Below are positions 41,181 to 53,577 of a stretch of 64,000 nucleotides of DNA, one piece after another (the first letter of the stretch is position 1; every line of letters begins with the position of its first letter). Source of the stretch: Cordylochernes scorpioides (lineage: Eukaryota > Arthropoda > Arachnida > Pseudoscorpiones > Chernetidae); the NCBI GenBank assembly GCA_030710605.1, contig CP092870.1, positions 51,411,921 to 51,475,920 of the forward strand, in the 5' to 3' direction. The notes below the pieces were generated by a model. It had not been told where the DNA came from and did no database searches. It was given only the letters and a program-made list of their open reading frames with translations. The translations under genes and the position numbers were made by a program.

Positions 41181-44100
41181 CCACCAGGCACCATCAACGG
41201 GACAACAACTAAAGACCAAGTCTCCTGACTGAACAATCCTCGAAACTGTGTGTTTTTAAAAACAACTTGATTCTCTCTAAATTTAATGTTTATTTTCACT
41301 GTAATCATTTTAAATCAAATTTTGCAATTTTTATAGCATTTCAATTCAAATTTTTAAATCTTGTACACCCTCATTTATCAATTTTTACTTTATTTTAAAC
41401 AACTTTTAAATTTTAATTCATTAATTTCAATTTTACATAAAAAATCATATTATATTTTAATTACTCGAATCATATTTTCTAAACTTATTTGTGAGTTTTT
41501 TTTTTATACCTTATTTATGACCATAATATTAATAATTAAATTTATTACGCTCTTTATTTTACTTAACCTATGACTATTTCAAATTGATATTTCTCAATAT
41601 TTAAGAGTTTTAAAAACTAGTCCTAGATTTGTATTTTTATAAATATCAATTTTAAATTATCTCATCTCAAAATGTGCCTCCCATTTTTCCCACAATTACA
41701 AATACAACTATAAATGTAATAGGCGAAAACTAAATAACATACCATAAAATTTCCATACCCCATTGCATTTCATTCCTGCCTGTGTTAAATTGTTATTTAC
41801 GTATTAAATACATTTTTATTTCGCACTTCTACATTGTTCACATCAATTTTAATTCCTCTCGCATATCCCATATCCCATTAACACATTTCGCATAATCATA
41901 ACACATTTATTTATACACTAGTTAATTAATTAATTCTTTTATAGCCTACCTTTTCCCAATTATTCACACCCACGATTTCAATATTACAGATTAAAGTTTA
42001 TATCCTTCTAACAGAGGAACCTGCCAGATTAAAACGGATAGGAAAATTATATAAAATCCTTTTATACCAAATCTTAATTTTTATAATGTTATAGGATAGT
42101 TTATAATTTTGTCAACCCGTTTAAAAATTAGGTCCCCACCATCTCTAAAAATCGATCCTGTACATGACACCATGTGAGACGTCATCTTGGCCTACATTAA
42201 AGAACAATTAATTCCAGTCTTCATCCCAACGACAAACAAATCAAGGACGCACTGATCTCCCGCTAATTGTTTTTTCTACTTCGTCTTTTCCCTCCCTACT
42301 TCTAAAGGGGTGGAATAACCTTGTACTCACCATTAGCAGATAGCCCTTCCTTTCTTCCACACTCTTACCGGTCAATCATTCAATTATAGGCCGTCCATAC
42401 TTCTCTCGGCTCTTGATCATTTTCCATTGGCCTTCTATGCCTTCGTTCTAACCACCCCTCGTCCATCGCAGAGTTCCTGTTTGCCGATTTTTTTTATTTA
42501 CTCCCAGGTCGCCGTCCCAGCATTCTTTATTTCATTCTTTTTTCCTCAAACCCGGGTCCAATCAATCAATGGCAACAGTCGAGCCCTGTTTTCACAATCT
42601 ACCTCCATCCTCTAACCTCTTCAACGGTTCCTAAGACTCCTGCTCGTCAACATTTTTTTTAATTTTTATTTTTTAATGATTCATCGACCTGGTACACTCT
42701 TCCTCCCCATGTTAACTCCACACGGAGAGCTTGGGTAACCAGCGAGATTTTTTTTTCTCTAATGCTCGACCCAGGCCATCACAGTACGATGCGCCCACTC
42801 ATTTTTCGTTTAATTTTATTTTTCATCTGGTCGAGCTCAATCACCGACAGCAGCGCAGCTCTTGAGCCACCATCTCTTTTTAACCTCTCTCAGAAAAGAT
42901 TTCTTTCCCATATTCTCCCATTAACTACCTCTCCTTCGATCTTCACGCCTTTTGCCTATCTGATCTAATGCTACTTACAGAGCATCTTGAGATTGCTGAA
43001 CCCTGAAAACAATACTTCGCTTCTAAGCTCGTATTGCAGGGCAGGACTCCTGAGATGTCCTTTGCAGAAACCAATTCAGACCTTCTTCCTTTATTCCTCA
43101 CTGCGTCACTACCTATCGAAAACCTTTTGTTTAAGTCAATTTTCTTTTATATTTTATTTTACTTTTATTACCCCTACTTCTCCTCCTTCCTGTATTACAT
43201 CCCTGAAACTATGTTGTAAATACTCAAGGCACCTTAAGTAACAAAAAACTGTAACTAGTATACCAACTTTCCCAAATATTTTTACTTTCGCTATTGTGTG
43301 TGTTTACTTTAAATTTATCCTTCCTATGTACTCCTCTTATATCTTTTTTATAGTTTTATAATTTTATATCAATGTGTCACCACTACTCCCCTTTATCTTT
43401 ATTTTTATTCTAGTAACTAATTTGTGCCCCAAATTATTTCCCATTTAATAGGTTTGCTAGCTTTTCTCTCATTTATTTGTAAATAGACTTACAGTTTACC
43501 TAGTTTTGTGGTGTTGGACTTTGTTTTTTTAACTTACCAATGTAGATAAAACATTTCACTATTAATCGATAATATCATTTTGTTTATTAACCATCAACAT
43601 TAATGCCATTAACTACCAACCAACCCTTTATATATTATTACCTTTAATATTTTTATTTTCTCATCATGTTCAGACTTAGCATTTTACAACTTCAACTATC
43701 TTAGGCACCATTTAAAAAACCTACACCTAACAATATTTATAATATTTCTTTAACAGATAAAACATTTATCATTTTATTTTTCTTTGTAGATTTCAAAATG
43801 TTATTTTTGACGCTTCCCTTACAACCTCTAACTCTATCCCATGAACCTTTCCTCCCAACTTTTTACAGCCATCAAGAGATTATTGTTCGTCAGCCATTTT
43901 CTTTTTTTTTTGTTGATTAACTAATTAGAAGACCCTTCCTCGCTGTACGTTTCCCAACAGTGAGCTCAGGAGACCCAATTAGTTTTTTATTTTTTTTTTC
44001 TCTCATCGTCCGGCTCATCATTTTTTCATTTTTCAACTTTTTCTTTTCACCACACAAGCCGGACACAATCAAAATTGACAACAATAATTCTCTTACACCC

Positions 44101-44909
44101 ACCTCTCCTTTTCCGCATCCTTCAAACCTCCAACCTTCCAAGGGATTCCAGTTCGCCGAACATTTTTGTTTTTTTTTCATTGATTAATCCGACTGGAACA
44201 ATCCTTCCTCACTATACCATTCCCAATAATGAGTTCAGGATATCCAGCGCGATATTTTTATTTTTTTTTCTCATCGCCCGACTCATCATATCAATTCATC
44301 ATATTTTCAACTTTTCACTTTTTTTCTCTCATCATTCAACCGGGCATAATCATTATGGACAACAGGGATCCCTCTTACCTCTACCTCTCCCCTTTACCTC
44401 CATCAATCTTCCCACCTCTTTTCACTGTCTGAGCTAATGATGCAGACGGAATATCTTGGGCCTTCTGTTAATGAAAACAATGCCTCACTTAAACAAGTTC
44501 GCATTGCATTGCAGGATGCTTGGAATACTACTTTTGCAGAAACATGCTCAGATACCCCCTTTCCCTTTTTCAACCTTAGCGTCACATTATACGTTCACTC
44601 AATAAACTAACTTCAATTTTTCCTCTCATCTTTTATGCAATAAGATATTATTTTCCTTGTACGATTCATTTTACCATTTTTACCATTTTGTATTATATAC
44701 TTTTGCTTAATCTTTTATCATTCATTTTGTACGTTTTTATTGATACACCACCCTTACAACATCTTTCTCTTTTTAACTTGAAAACTTCATAATAATTTTA
44801 ACTAATTTGTATACAAATTATTTCTTTTATTTTTTATAATAGGTTTGTTAGGTTATCATTCATTACATGTCATTCCCCCAACCAAACCTTCATCACCGGG
44901 GACACATTC
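41181..44909 (+). other. E1 non-coding interior
   Basis: 3.7 kb of CT/AT-rich DNA without a supportable ORF. It starts near a stretch shared with E3 (AAAGACCAAGTCTCCTGACT at 41213 and 60122). It has internal imperfect duplications: 43905-44050 resembles 44178-44330 (TTCCTC..TA..C..TTCCCAA-type blocks). Also 42985-43100 resembles 44450-44570 (both have TGAAAACAAT and TTTGCAGAAAC). Confidence 0.6.
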
Positions 44910-45471
44910 TGTAGTATATTTTGACATAGATAGATCACAGCCTTCTTCTAATATTTATTATATCCCCATATCTGTATATAAAAATATGTATCAAACATGT
45001 AATAATGGAAGTGGCAATAAAACAAATAAGGGGTAAAGGTAGACCAAGACGACACTATAGTCCAGACGACAAAGACCAGACGAACACGTGTTTATGACAA
45101 TGAGTTCGATTACCCCGTCAACAGGTGGCCAGACGTAATAATTAATCAACGCTTGACAGGTGGCGTGTTTTCTGGGGGCCAATCAAAACGCGCCACCACA
45201 TGCCAGAGTCTGAGTATATAAGGAGCCCAGAAATGGGACAAAGGGAGTTGTGTTTTAGTTGTTTCAGAGCGACGCTGTCATACGGTCGGTCAGATCTCTC
45301 ACCCCCCCTTCTACCCGCGTAGGCTAGGGCATCCGTGACGTCCGTGGTCTTCCTCTACTTCTTGGAGTTACCCTCTAGACCTGCCTCTGTCTCTTGCTGT
45401 CCCAGTGCGGGAATCCCATCACTCACCCACTACCACGACTGCCCAGCACATTCCACAACGGGATTACTACA
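44910..45471 (+). repeat. E1 3' LTR
   Basis: 562 bp, the same length as the 5' copy. Ends GGGATTACTACA. Followed by TATA and immediately by the E2 5' LTR. Confidence 0.88.
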
Positions 45472-45475
45472 TATA

Positions 45476-46307
45476 TGTCATAATTTGTATATAATTGTAT
45501 GCACCCCCGACCCACTATGCATGTACAATGTATGATTCTCAAAGATTTAATAAAGAATAAGGTAACTGGAGGAAAGAAAGTAGCAACAAGACATAGGAAG
45601 CAGGCAGTAAAGCGGGCACAAGTATAAATAACTTGTACAGTCAATACTTCCCGACAAAGCCGGACGTATCTGGTGACGGCAAAAGTTATAAAAGTAGAGA
45701 GACCTCCAATATTTCCGGACAGGACCGGTGGTATTTGATAACCGCGGAAGTAAATAGAGTCGAACTAACACCCGATACTTCCTGACCAGGCCGGGCATAT
45801 CTTCCACCAAAGGAAGCCGCCGGTCCAATTAGGAAGCAATAACTAAGTAGGTCAACCAATAGAAAAACGGACACGTTTCATCCTTCGACCAATGGGAAGG
45901 AAGACAACTCGTGGTGTTAAATCGAAAAGCAAGAATTGTCAGTGGTGCTTTGGCTCCCAATAAGGTGACATCGGCTCTGGACCTCTCTCCCTCCGCTCAG
46001 CTCATAGCTAAGTACAATCACCACCATGTGATCAGATAATTAACAATCAAAACTCGCTCCGCCTTCTCAAGCTTTCTTTCCTCCAACCCAGTTGCCTTTT
46101 ATTTTCAAACCCCATCACGTGTCCTGATTATTCCTAACTGTGTGCTTCACTTGCCACTCAACGACTGCGTTTCAACCAATCCTCACCATTCAGATCGAAC
46201 AACAAGAAATTCCGCAACGATATTGTCACAGAACGGTTAAGTCGACAGGATTCTACAACAGTGTAATACATCAAATATTGCAGTGTAATAACTTTGGATA
46301 TATTACA
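45476..46307 (+). repeat. E2 5' LTR
   Basis: It starts TGTCATAATTTGTATATAAT and ends GGATATATTACA. It carries AATAAAG near 45549 and several near-repeats of ACTTCC(C/T)GAC.A.GCCGG about 60 bp apart. The motif AGTCGACAGGAT at 46240 is found again just after the LTR at 46311. Confidence 0.85.
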
Positions 46308-46331
46308 ATAAGTCGACAGGATAAAGATATT

Positions 46332-47177
46332 ATGGAGCTTAATCAGGATCCCATAGGCGTAAAGTCGGACGGCCCGACGGAAACAACGGAAAGAAGGCAA
46401 GAAGTAAGAGAGACGGGCGAGACAACTGCGCCCCTAGCGGACGCCGTCACCCTGCTATCGGCGCTCCTGACCCGAGTAAAGATTTCTGATGGAGCTGAGG
46501 CGACAATCGCGCTTTTCGATGGAACATATAGCGCGACACAGTTTTTCCAAGCGTTCGACCGAAAAATGGAAGACGCATCCATGGGAGAACAAGAAAAATT
46601 ACTCCGCCTACCAAACTACCTGGTGCGACAACCCCTGGAGCTCTTCAGGAAACTTCGGATGGCCGACCGGAGCTATTTCCAGGTGAGGCAAACCCTCCTA
46701 GATCTCTATCCTGAATCAAGCGAAGCGTCCTTTGCGAAATATTTCGCCATGAAGCTCACTGGACAAGCCAACTTAGAGACCTACTACCGGGAGGAAACCG
46801 CCATGGGATTGCAACTAGGACTTCCGCAGGAGGTGATTCTCGAGACGCTGACAGAAGGGCTGCCATTCAACGACCAGCGTCTAGTCCGCGTGGTGCCTCC
46901 CGAGAACCTAGGAGAGTGGTTCCGACTGGTACAGCGGATCCACGGGCCCAGTGTACCGACAACGCGACTCAGAGAAGATCAACCACCCACAATGTCGGGT
47001 CCGTATCACAGCACACCCCGACGCCCAGGTGCATGGAATGCACCTCTTCCGCCGTCCAACTGCAAGTTCTGCGGCGCGAGGCACTGGCACAGCGAATGCC
47101 GACATCGAGCAGTCCCGAGCCCCAAGCCAACCAACCCAAGCCAAGACGTCCCAGCCGAGCAGCCCTTTCGAGACTAA
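46332..47177 (+). CDS. E2 gag protein
   Basis: I chose ATG 46332, 24 bp after the LTR; the frame extends upstream into the LTR without support. About 281 residues with a gag core (SATQFFQAFDRKMEDASM, LLRLPNYLVRQPLELFRKL, LETYYREETAMGLQLGL). One zinc knuckle follows near the C-terminus, CKFCGARHWHSEC. It would assemble particles and bind element RNA. It ends at TAA 47175-47177, 17 nt before the next ORF, which is in another frame. It is intact. Confidence 0.82.
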   Translation: MELNQDPIGVKSDGPTETTERRQEVRETGETTAPLADAVTLLSALLTRVKISDGAEATIALFDGTYSATQFFQAFDRKMEDASMGEQEKLLRLPNYLVRQPLELFRKLRMADRSYFQVRQTLLDLYPESSEASFAKYFAMKLTGQANLETYYREETAMGLQLGLPQEVILETLTEGLPFNDQRLVRVVPPENLGEWFRLVQRIHGPSVPTTRLREDQPPTMSGPYHSTPRRPGAWNAPLPPSNCKFCGARHWHSECRHRAVPSPKPTNPSQDVPAEQPFRD

Positions 47178-47194
47178 GGTAGGCACCCCCCCCT

Positions 47195-49180
47195 ATGGCG
47201 TCAAGAATTGACTTTGAACTCTTATCTAACCCTACCTACCCCTTTAACCATGTATCTAAACATGTACCAAATGAATGCAAGCACGGGCTAGACCAAAACC
47301 TGTCCCAAAGGGCTCGTACAGCACACAAAGCTTTCACACATGGAAACCCTTGCCTGCATTCATTGCCCAAACCCCAAATATTTACATGCCACCATTCTAA
47401 TCTCACACCACGCAACTTTTCATGCCCACAACATATAAAGCCACCACGACTTCAACCTACAATTCCAATAATGCCCAAAAAAGTGTCCATACACCGACAC
47501 AGCTCACCCACTTACCACACAAAATCCATACATGACCATACGTCGCCACACCATAACCACGCAAATGTACCTCACAACATACACGCACCCATACGTCACC
47601 ACGCAACAAACACGCACAATCCGCACAACAAACGCAACACGCGCGCCAAAAGACAACAACAACCAACAAGCGCATGCACAACCGTTAAGAATAATACAAT
47701 CATCCCGTCTACACAAAACATAGAGAAAATTCACGCCACCAAACAACCACACAATCGAAAAACATTGCGATCTTTCCTAAAAGCTGTGAACGCCTATAAA
47801 GAGTTCATTCCGGACCACGCCCGCTTGCGGACGCCACTTGTCAACCTTCTAAAAAAGGATGTCATGTGGGTCTGGAGTGACGAATGCCAGAAAGCGTTCA
47901 CTAACCTGAAAGAAAGCCTTACCACACACCCCACATTATACCTTTACCAAGAAGGTCTGCCATGCCAGGTGCACTGTAACACCTCAACATTCGGCATTGC
48001 AGGCATTCTTAAACAAGTCTACCCTGATGGGAAGACATACCCAGTTCAACATTTCAGCCGCTCTCTGCGTGGTCACGAGCGAAATTATTCAGACTTGGAA
48101 CTACAATGCCTAGCTATTGTGGAAAGTGTGGATAACTTCCGCGCCTGTCTAATGGGCAGAAAGTTTACAATACTTTCTGACCATCCTGCATTGCAGTGGT
48201 TGAAAGAGATCAAAGCCCCGTCAGGCAGATTGTTTCGATGGAGGTTAAGACTGTCAAGATACGAATATGAGGTCCGTAGCATAAATGGAGTACAACAATA
48301 TGAAACGGGCGTTGTAACTCGTATCCCATTTTGTGGCTTTCTAGATGCGCCACTCATAAAGAGCCAACAGTCTTCTCCACCGGGAAAATCTCGCGTGACT
48401 ATGGATCACAATAAACTGCGCACCGTCTCCCGAAAAGGAGTACTTAAAACTATAGTCCCAAGTTCACTTACAGCCAGACTTCTTAAGTCCGTACACACAC
48501 AACACCACCATCCAAACATCTCCAAGATGACGAGACTCATCTCGTCACAATTTTATTGGCAGAACATGACACAAGACATCGCAAAACAGGTAAAAACCTA
48601 CCCCACCTGCCGATTCGCTAGAAGAATCGATGAACCCGACCAACCTTCACGTAAAAATACCGACACAGGCCCCAAAACAAAACAAAATTCGTACATAAAG
48701 CACAGCGTACACACAACACAAACAATGCCAAAATTACACCACCCACGTCAGAGAAACGATCACATATTTCCACTTAAACCAATTACCGCCGACATATCTC
48801 TAATAAAACCATTAACGATCAAACAGGAGAACTGCGAACCTACCAATCATTTAAATTCTACAATTAATAAGGTTCAAACAAATATTTCAGAGTCCCCATT
48901 TACAAAAATATGGAAGAACATGGGGCAATACCCTATCTTTCATCTGATTTTCATCCTTTGTTTATTAGTTCTACCATACAAATGTATCCCAATTTTATTC
49001 ATTAATTATTTGTTTATCTATACCATGCCCGCTCATAAAATTTTCGAACTACAAGAGGCAGTTTTTAATTTTGGACAAGCAGTTTTTCATTGTGGACAAG
49101 CATTTATAAAACTTCTCATAATTTTAGGAACCATTTTTGCAGAAAATCTAAATAAACTCCGAAGAGATAGAAGTAACTGA
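47195..49180 (+). CDS. E2 pol-derived ORF: RNase H-like and zinc-binding remnants plus hydrophobic C-terminus
   Basis: 661 codons from ATG 47195. Residues 1-185 are low in complexity and rich in His, Thr, Asn and Pro. Residues 189-220 match the RT connection (FLKAVNAYKEFIPDHARL), and 255-345 are RNase H-like (HFSRSLRGHERNYSDLELQ, TILSDHPALQWLKE). Residue N262 replaces the first catalytic Asp, and the usual Glu after ERNYS is not kept. Residues 430-475 resemble the integrase H2C2 finger, but one Cys is Tyr (KTYPTC). RT fingers and palm and the integrase core are absent. Two hydrophobic segments (about 578-612 and 636-650) could span a membrane. The frame is intact although the enzyme sites are lost. 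Confidence 0.78.
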   Translation: MASRIDFELLSNPTYPFNHVSKHVPNECKHGLDQNLSQRARTAHKAFTHGNPCLHSLPKPQIFTCHHSNLTPRNFSCPQHIKPPRLQPTIPIMPKKVSIHRHSSPTYHTKSIHDHTSPHHNHANVPHNIHAPIRHHATNTHNPHNKRNTRAKRQQQPTSACTTVKNNTIIPSTQNIEKIHATKQPHNRKTLRSFLKAVNAYKEFIPDHARLRTPLVNLLKKDVMWVWSDECQKAFTNLKESLTTHPTLYLYQEGLPCQVHCNTSTFGIAGILKQVYPDGKTYPVQHFSRSLRGHERNYSDLELQCLAIVESVDNFRACLMGRKFTILSDHPALQWLKEIKAPSGRLFRWRLRLSRYEYEVRSINGVQQYETGVVTRIPFCGFLDAPLIKSQQSSPPGKSRVTMDHNKLRTVSRKGVLKTIVPSSLTARLLKSVHTQHHHPNISKMTRLISSQFYWQNMTQDIAKQVKTYPTCRFARRIDEPDQPSRKNTDTGPKTKQNSYIKHSVHTTQTMPKLHHPRQRNDHIFPLKPITADISLIKPLTIKQENCEPTNHLNSTINKVQTNISESPFTKIWKNMGQYPIFHLIFILCLLVLPYKCIPILFINYLFIYTMPAHKIFELQEAVFNFGQAVFHCGQAFIKLLIILGTIFAENLNKLRRDRSN

Positions 49181-50827
49181 AAGATGACCAACCAATGTCG
49201 GAGAAGTCACACTCCAAAAACAAGATCAGAGCCGCATCCGAAAATAAATAAGCGGAAGGAAGTGAGAATTTCAAGTCGCACACAAAATCAATTAGGCGGA
49301 CAGGAAACGTAGTTCCCCCACTTCCGGATCCAATTACTTGCAAACAAGGGAGGGTAAATTTTAGATCGGTCATCGCTTTTCTTCTCCACAGACTCCTCCC
49401 TATCGCCAGTCTCGGATCCCGATTCGAACTACATATCGATTTTTTACAATCCAATTCCACACCCACAAAACGACACACATTCTAAATGAGTTCACATCCC
49501 TATTATAAGTAATCAATTACTTTACAGACTTCTAACATTTTTTACAACACACACAAAGACAAAAAATATATAGGGCATAATTGAGCAATTAAAAAAATTA
49601 TAGGGCATAATTGAGCAATTAAAAAATTTATAGGGCATGTAGATACAAAAGGGTTCAAAACAATACACCTTATTGCTCATATTAATCATTTTCATTATTT
49701 TCTCTCAATTAAAAATGTAAATATTTAATCAATTTATCAATTTATTCAACTTATTATCACTTTTAATCATTAATTATCATTTTATTTACCAATTAGTTTA
49801 TATCATCATAGTTTCAAATCAACGAAAACTCACTGGTTTTCTTTTAAAATTAGATATTATATTTTATTTTTATTTACAAAAACATTCTCTCTTTTCCTTT
49901 TTTTTCCACCATGCAACAAAACATTTTTTTTCTCACCATGCAACAAAACATTTTTTTCCCACCATGCAACCAAGCATTTACTTTGATTTCTTCCAACTTT
50001 TTATTTTTATTTTTTTTGATTTCTCAAAAGCCCTAATAAAAATCCCTCGATTTCCATTCCCAATTTCGAGCAAGAATATGGTTAGGCATTTTTCCCTTTT
50101 TTTTTTCACCATGCATCAAGCATTCACTTTGATTTCTTCCAACTTTTTATTTTTATTTTTATTTTTTGATTTCTCAAAAGCCCTAATAGAACTCCCTCGG
50201 TTTCCATCCCCAATTTCGAGTAGAGTATAGTTAGGCATTTTTCCTTTTTTTCTCACCATGTATCAAGCATTCACTTTGATTTCTTCCAACTTTTTATTTT
50301 TATTTTTGATTTCTCAAAGGACCTAATAAAAATCCCTCGATTTCCATTCCCAATTTCGAGTAAAATATAATTAGGCATTTCTTTTTACCATGCAACAAGC
50401 ACTTTTCTTTTTCACCATGCAACAAAGCATTTTTTTTTTCATCACCATGCAACCAAGCATTTACTTTGATTTCGTCCAACTTTTTATTTTTATATTATTT
50501 TTGATTTCTCAAAAGCCCTAATAGAACTCCCTCGATTTTTTTTCCAATTTCAAGTAGAAATTAGTTAGGCGCATTTTCTTTTTTTTAAATCCACTATGTA
50601 CCATAGCATTCATTTTGATTTCTTACAATTAAAAAATTTTTTGATTTCTATTAATTATACTCAACCTATATCATCAACACCATTCTATATTACTTCTTAT
50701 ATCGCCACCAATGCTTGTATATAGACTCTCAATACCCACAACTAATTTTCCCACAAAATTATTTTTTCTTTACAGAATTCTCTCAGGCTAACCCCTTCTT
50801 GAATTCTTCACATGTAAGGGGCGCAAC
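49181..50827 (+). other. E2 non-coding 3' region with minisatellites
   Basis: No supportable gene. A 35-bp unit (TATAGGGCATAATTGAGCAA...) repeats about twice at 49570-49640. A larger T-rich unit repeats four to five times at 49955-50640. A purine-rich stretch (AAGGGGCGC) precedes the 3' LTR. Confidence 0.7.
49955..50640 (+). repeat. Minisatellite, ~150-bp units
   Basis: Each unit starts CACCATGCA(A/T)C.AAGCATT and contains ACTTTGATTTCTTCCAAC and TTGATTTCTCAAA.G. Starts are near 49960, 50109, 50257, 50453 and a diverged one near 50593. Confidence 0.75.
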
Positions 50828-51659
50828 TGTCATAATTTGTATATAATTGTATGCACCCCCGACCCACTATGCATGTACAATGTATGATTTTCAAAGATTT
50901 AATAAAGAATAAGGTAACTGGAGGAAAGAAAGTAGCAACAAGACATAGGAAGCAGGCAGTAAAGCGGGCACAAGTATAAATAACTTGTACAGTCAATACT
51001 TCCCGACAAAGCCGGACGTATCTGGTGACCGCAAAAGTTATAAAAGTAGAGAGACGCCCAATATTTCCGGACAGGACCGGACGTATTTGATAACCGCGGA
51101 AGTAAATAGAGTCGAACTAACACCCGATACTTCCTGACCAGGCCGGGCATATCTTCCACCAAAGGAAGCCGCCGGTCCAATTAGGAAGCAATAACTAAGT
51201 AGGTCAACCAATAGAAAAACGGACACGTTCCATCCTTCGACCAATGGGAAGGAAGACAACTCGTGGTGTTAAATCGAAAAGCAAGAATTGTCAGTGGTGC
51301 TTTGGCTCCCAATAAGGTGACATCGGCTCTGGACCTCTCTCCCTCCGCTCAGCTCATAGCTAAGTACAATCACCACCATGTGATCAGATAATTAACAATC
51401 AAAACTCGCTCCGCCTTCTCAAGCTTTCTTTCCTCCAACCCAGTTGCCTTTTATTTTCAAACCCCATCACGTGTCCTGATTATTCCTAACTGTGTGCTTC
51501 ACTTGCCACTCAACGACTGCGTTTCAACCAATCCTCACCATTCAGATCGAACAACAAGAAATTCCGCAACGATATTGTCACAGAACGGTTAAGTCGACAG
51601 GATTCTACAACAGTGTAATACATCAAATATTGCAGTGTAATAACTTTGGATATATTACA
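50828..51659 (+). repeat. E2 3' LTR
   Basis: 832 bp, the same length as the 5' copy, ends TATATTACA, then a TATATATA tract. Confidence 0.88.
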
Positions 51660-52835
51660 TATATATATTAAGCTGGTATCCTTCAGTCTCTATTCCAGCG
51701 CGAACTATTCTTATCTTTCTCAATTTCTATATTGCCCTATAGTGGGACCTATATGATTCCACCTTAGTGAATTATGTTATTTCACCCCTGAGTATAATCA
51801 GAACAATGAGGACTTAATAAATAGCGCCCTATATTTAGTTTTGATATTAATTAGAAAATCATATATGTTTGAAAGGAACTTACCCTTGATAACTACAGGA
51901 ATTCAACTGATATTCAAAAGAGTTAAAGGTTTTTGAAATATTTACCCTGATTATCAGTTTTGCCCGTTGTCCTCTGCTTTAATATATTCTGCATGTCATT
52001 AATTCTACAATCGACCTGAAAATCTTAATGCTCTTCCAGTGTTCGACCATTTTCATATCTTTTGCCAGGCGCCTCATTCCTGGATCAAATAGAACCCTAC
52101 TAGAGTTCTGCCCCCTGACCGAGTCAATAAAATAGATAGGAAGAAAATGTTTAGTTGATATTTTAACTTGCATATATGATCCTAGTTTTATATTACTTTA
52201 TACTTATCTAGTACATTGAAGTTTTTGAAAGGGTATTTAATAATAACAAATAATGCGTTAGCATAATCATTATATATAGTAAAACATATTGATTGAATTA
52301 CACAATGTGTGTATGAAGTCAATTTTATTATCTTCATACAGTATTAGTAGCATCATTGCTATTTCTCTTCAGATTGACGAAAGAACAGAGGGATTAACGT
52401 TATTAGAATTATTTGAAAAATGAGGTTGAAGGAAAAATAACAATGGTGATATTAATATGATTATAATATATGTTTATTAAGGTTAAACTTGAACTTTCCC
52501 ATTGCGCCTTTTTCTTGTGTCTTTCGAGTTTTAAAATATACTTGCACAATAAATTTTTATTTTATTTTATATTTTGAAGGCCAGCTATCGAACTAAATGC
52601 TCATCAATGGATCTCTTTCTTGATTACGGTCACAATCTGAACATTTTCTGACTTCTATATATATTAAATTAACATATATATACCATATGTATATGTTATA
52701 TTCAATATAAATTTTTATAATATATAAATATTTTTTCAAATTTGACCAAAAACAAAAAAGATTTTTTATTATTATTTTGTTCTGTTGTAAATAGATTTTT
52801 TTTAGTTGATTAAATGTGTTTTTAATTAAAAGCTT
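51660..52835. other. Non-coding DNA
   Basis: No supportable gene. A 64-codon ORF at 51979-52173 on the minus strand has no recognised content. Confidence 0.4.
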
Positions 52836-53524
52836 TTATTTAACTTGCCTATCTGTCTGTCTGGATGTCTGTCGCCAAATCTTGTAATCAATTTTTGATA
52901 TACTCATAGGGAATCTAGAAATATGAAATTTGGTACACATGTTCGAACCTGATGACAATGCTAGCTGACCAATTTTCAGACTTCTGGGTTGTCAGGTTGG
53001 CCAAGAACGAACAAATTCCCAAATTTCCTTTCAAATTTGTATATTTAATTTTATTTATTTTGTTTTGCCAATATCTCGCGAACCGTTCGTTTTTAGCGAT
53101 TTTCCTTCGATTTCCCCTTCTTTGGTGAAGCTTTCTTGGTATACTTTTTACACGCTTTCTAATGGCACCATTTTCTTTGAGATTGGTCCACTTTTTAATT
53201 TAAATGCTTTTATTTAACTTGCCTCCATGTCTGTCTGGATGTCTGTCGTCAAATCTTGTAATCAATTTTTTTATTAATATATAGGGCACCTAGAAATATG
53301 AAATTTGGTACACATGTTCAAACCTGATGACAATGCTAGCTGACCAATTTTCAGACTTCTGGGTTGTCAGGTTGACCAAGAACGGACATATTTCCTTTAA
53401 AATTTTGTATATTTAATTTTAATATGCTTCCAGACCATATAGAATAATGAAACTCACAATACTCGCTCAGTCCAATTAATAATTGACAGATAGACAGACA
53501 TACATTCATTTTTATATATAGAGA
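52836..53524 (-). repeat. Helitron-like element with an internal ~370-bp duplication
   Basis: A block (TTTATTTAACTTGCCT, TGTCTGTCTGGATGTCTGTC, GAATATGAAATTTGGTACAC-type) occurs at 52838 and again at 53210. The right end, read on minus, is TCTCTATATATAAAAATGAA, the 5' terminus seen at 15120, followed on the plus strand by T. The 3' hairpin end is not found. Confidence 0.6.
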
Positions 53525-53577
53525 TTAGCAGTAATTAAACGTAACAGTAAGAAAATGTTGATTTTAATATATGTAAA

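Larger units (their letters stand above)
37242..45471 (+). mobile_element. E1: long LTR element with mostly non-coding interior (LARD-like), hosting a nested element
   Basis: The 562-bp LTRs at 37242-37803 and 44910-45471 are about 99% alike (some seven differences seen). Flanks are TA-rich (ATATA before, TATAT after). Without the nested 3,059 bp the element is about 5.2 kb. Its only coding piece is a 92-codon ORF near the 5' end. Its interior from 41213 resembles that of E3 (60116 onward). Confidence 0.88.
45476..51659 (+). mobile_element. E2: LTR retrotransposon with gag and altered pol-derived ORF
   Basis: The 832-bp LTRs at 45476-46307 and 50828-51659 differ at about seven positions. TA-rich flanks (TATA before, TATA after). 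Two intact ORFs (46332-47177, 47195-49180). It abuts E1 at one shared TATA target. Confidence 0.88.

Noticed and set aside
43960..44437. Overlapping Phe/Ser-rich ORFs in the E1 interior
   Set aside because: They reflect T- and C-rich composition, occur on both strands, and lie in imperfect tandem repeats.
48930..49100. Hydrophobic tail of E2 ORF2 as a retroviral envelope protein
   Set aside because: There is no signal peptide, furin site, fusion peptide or separate env ORF; only hydrophobic segments are visible.
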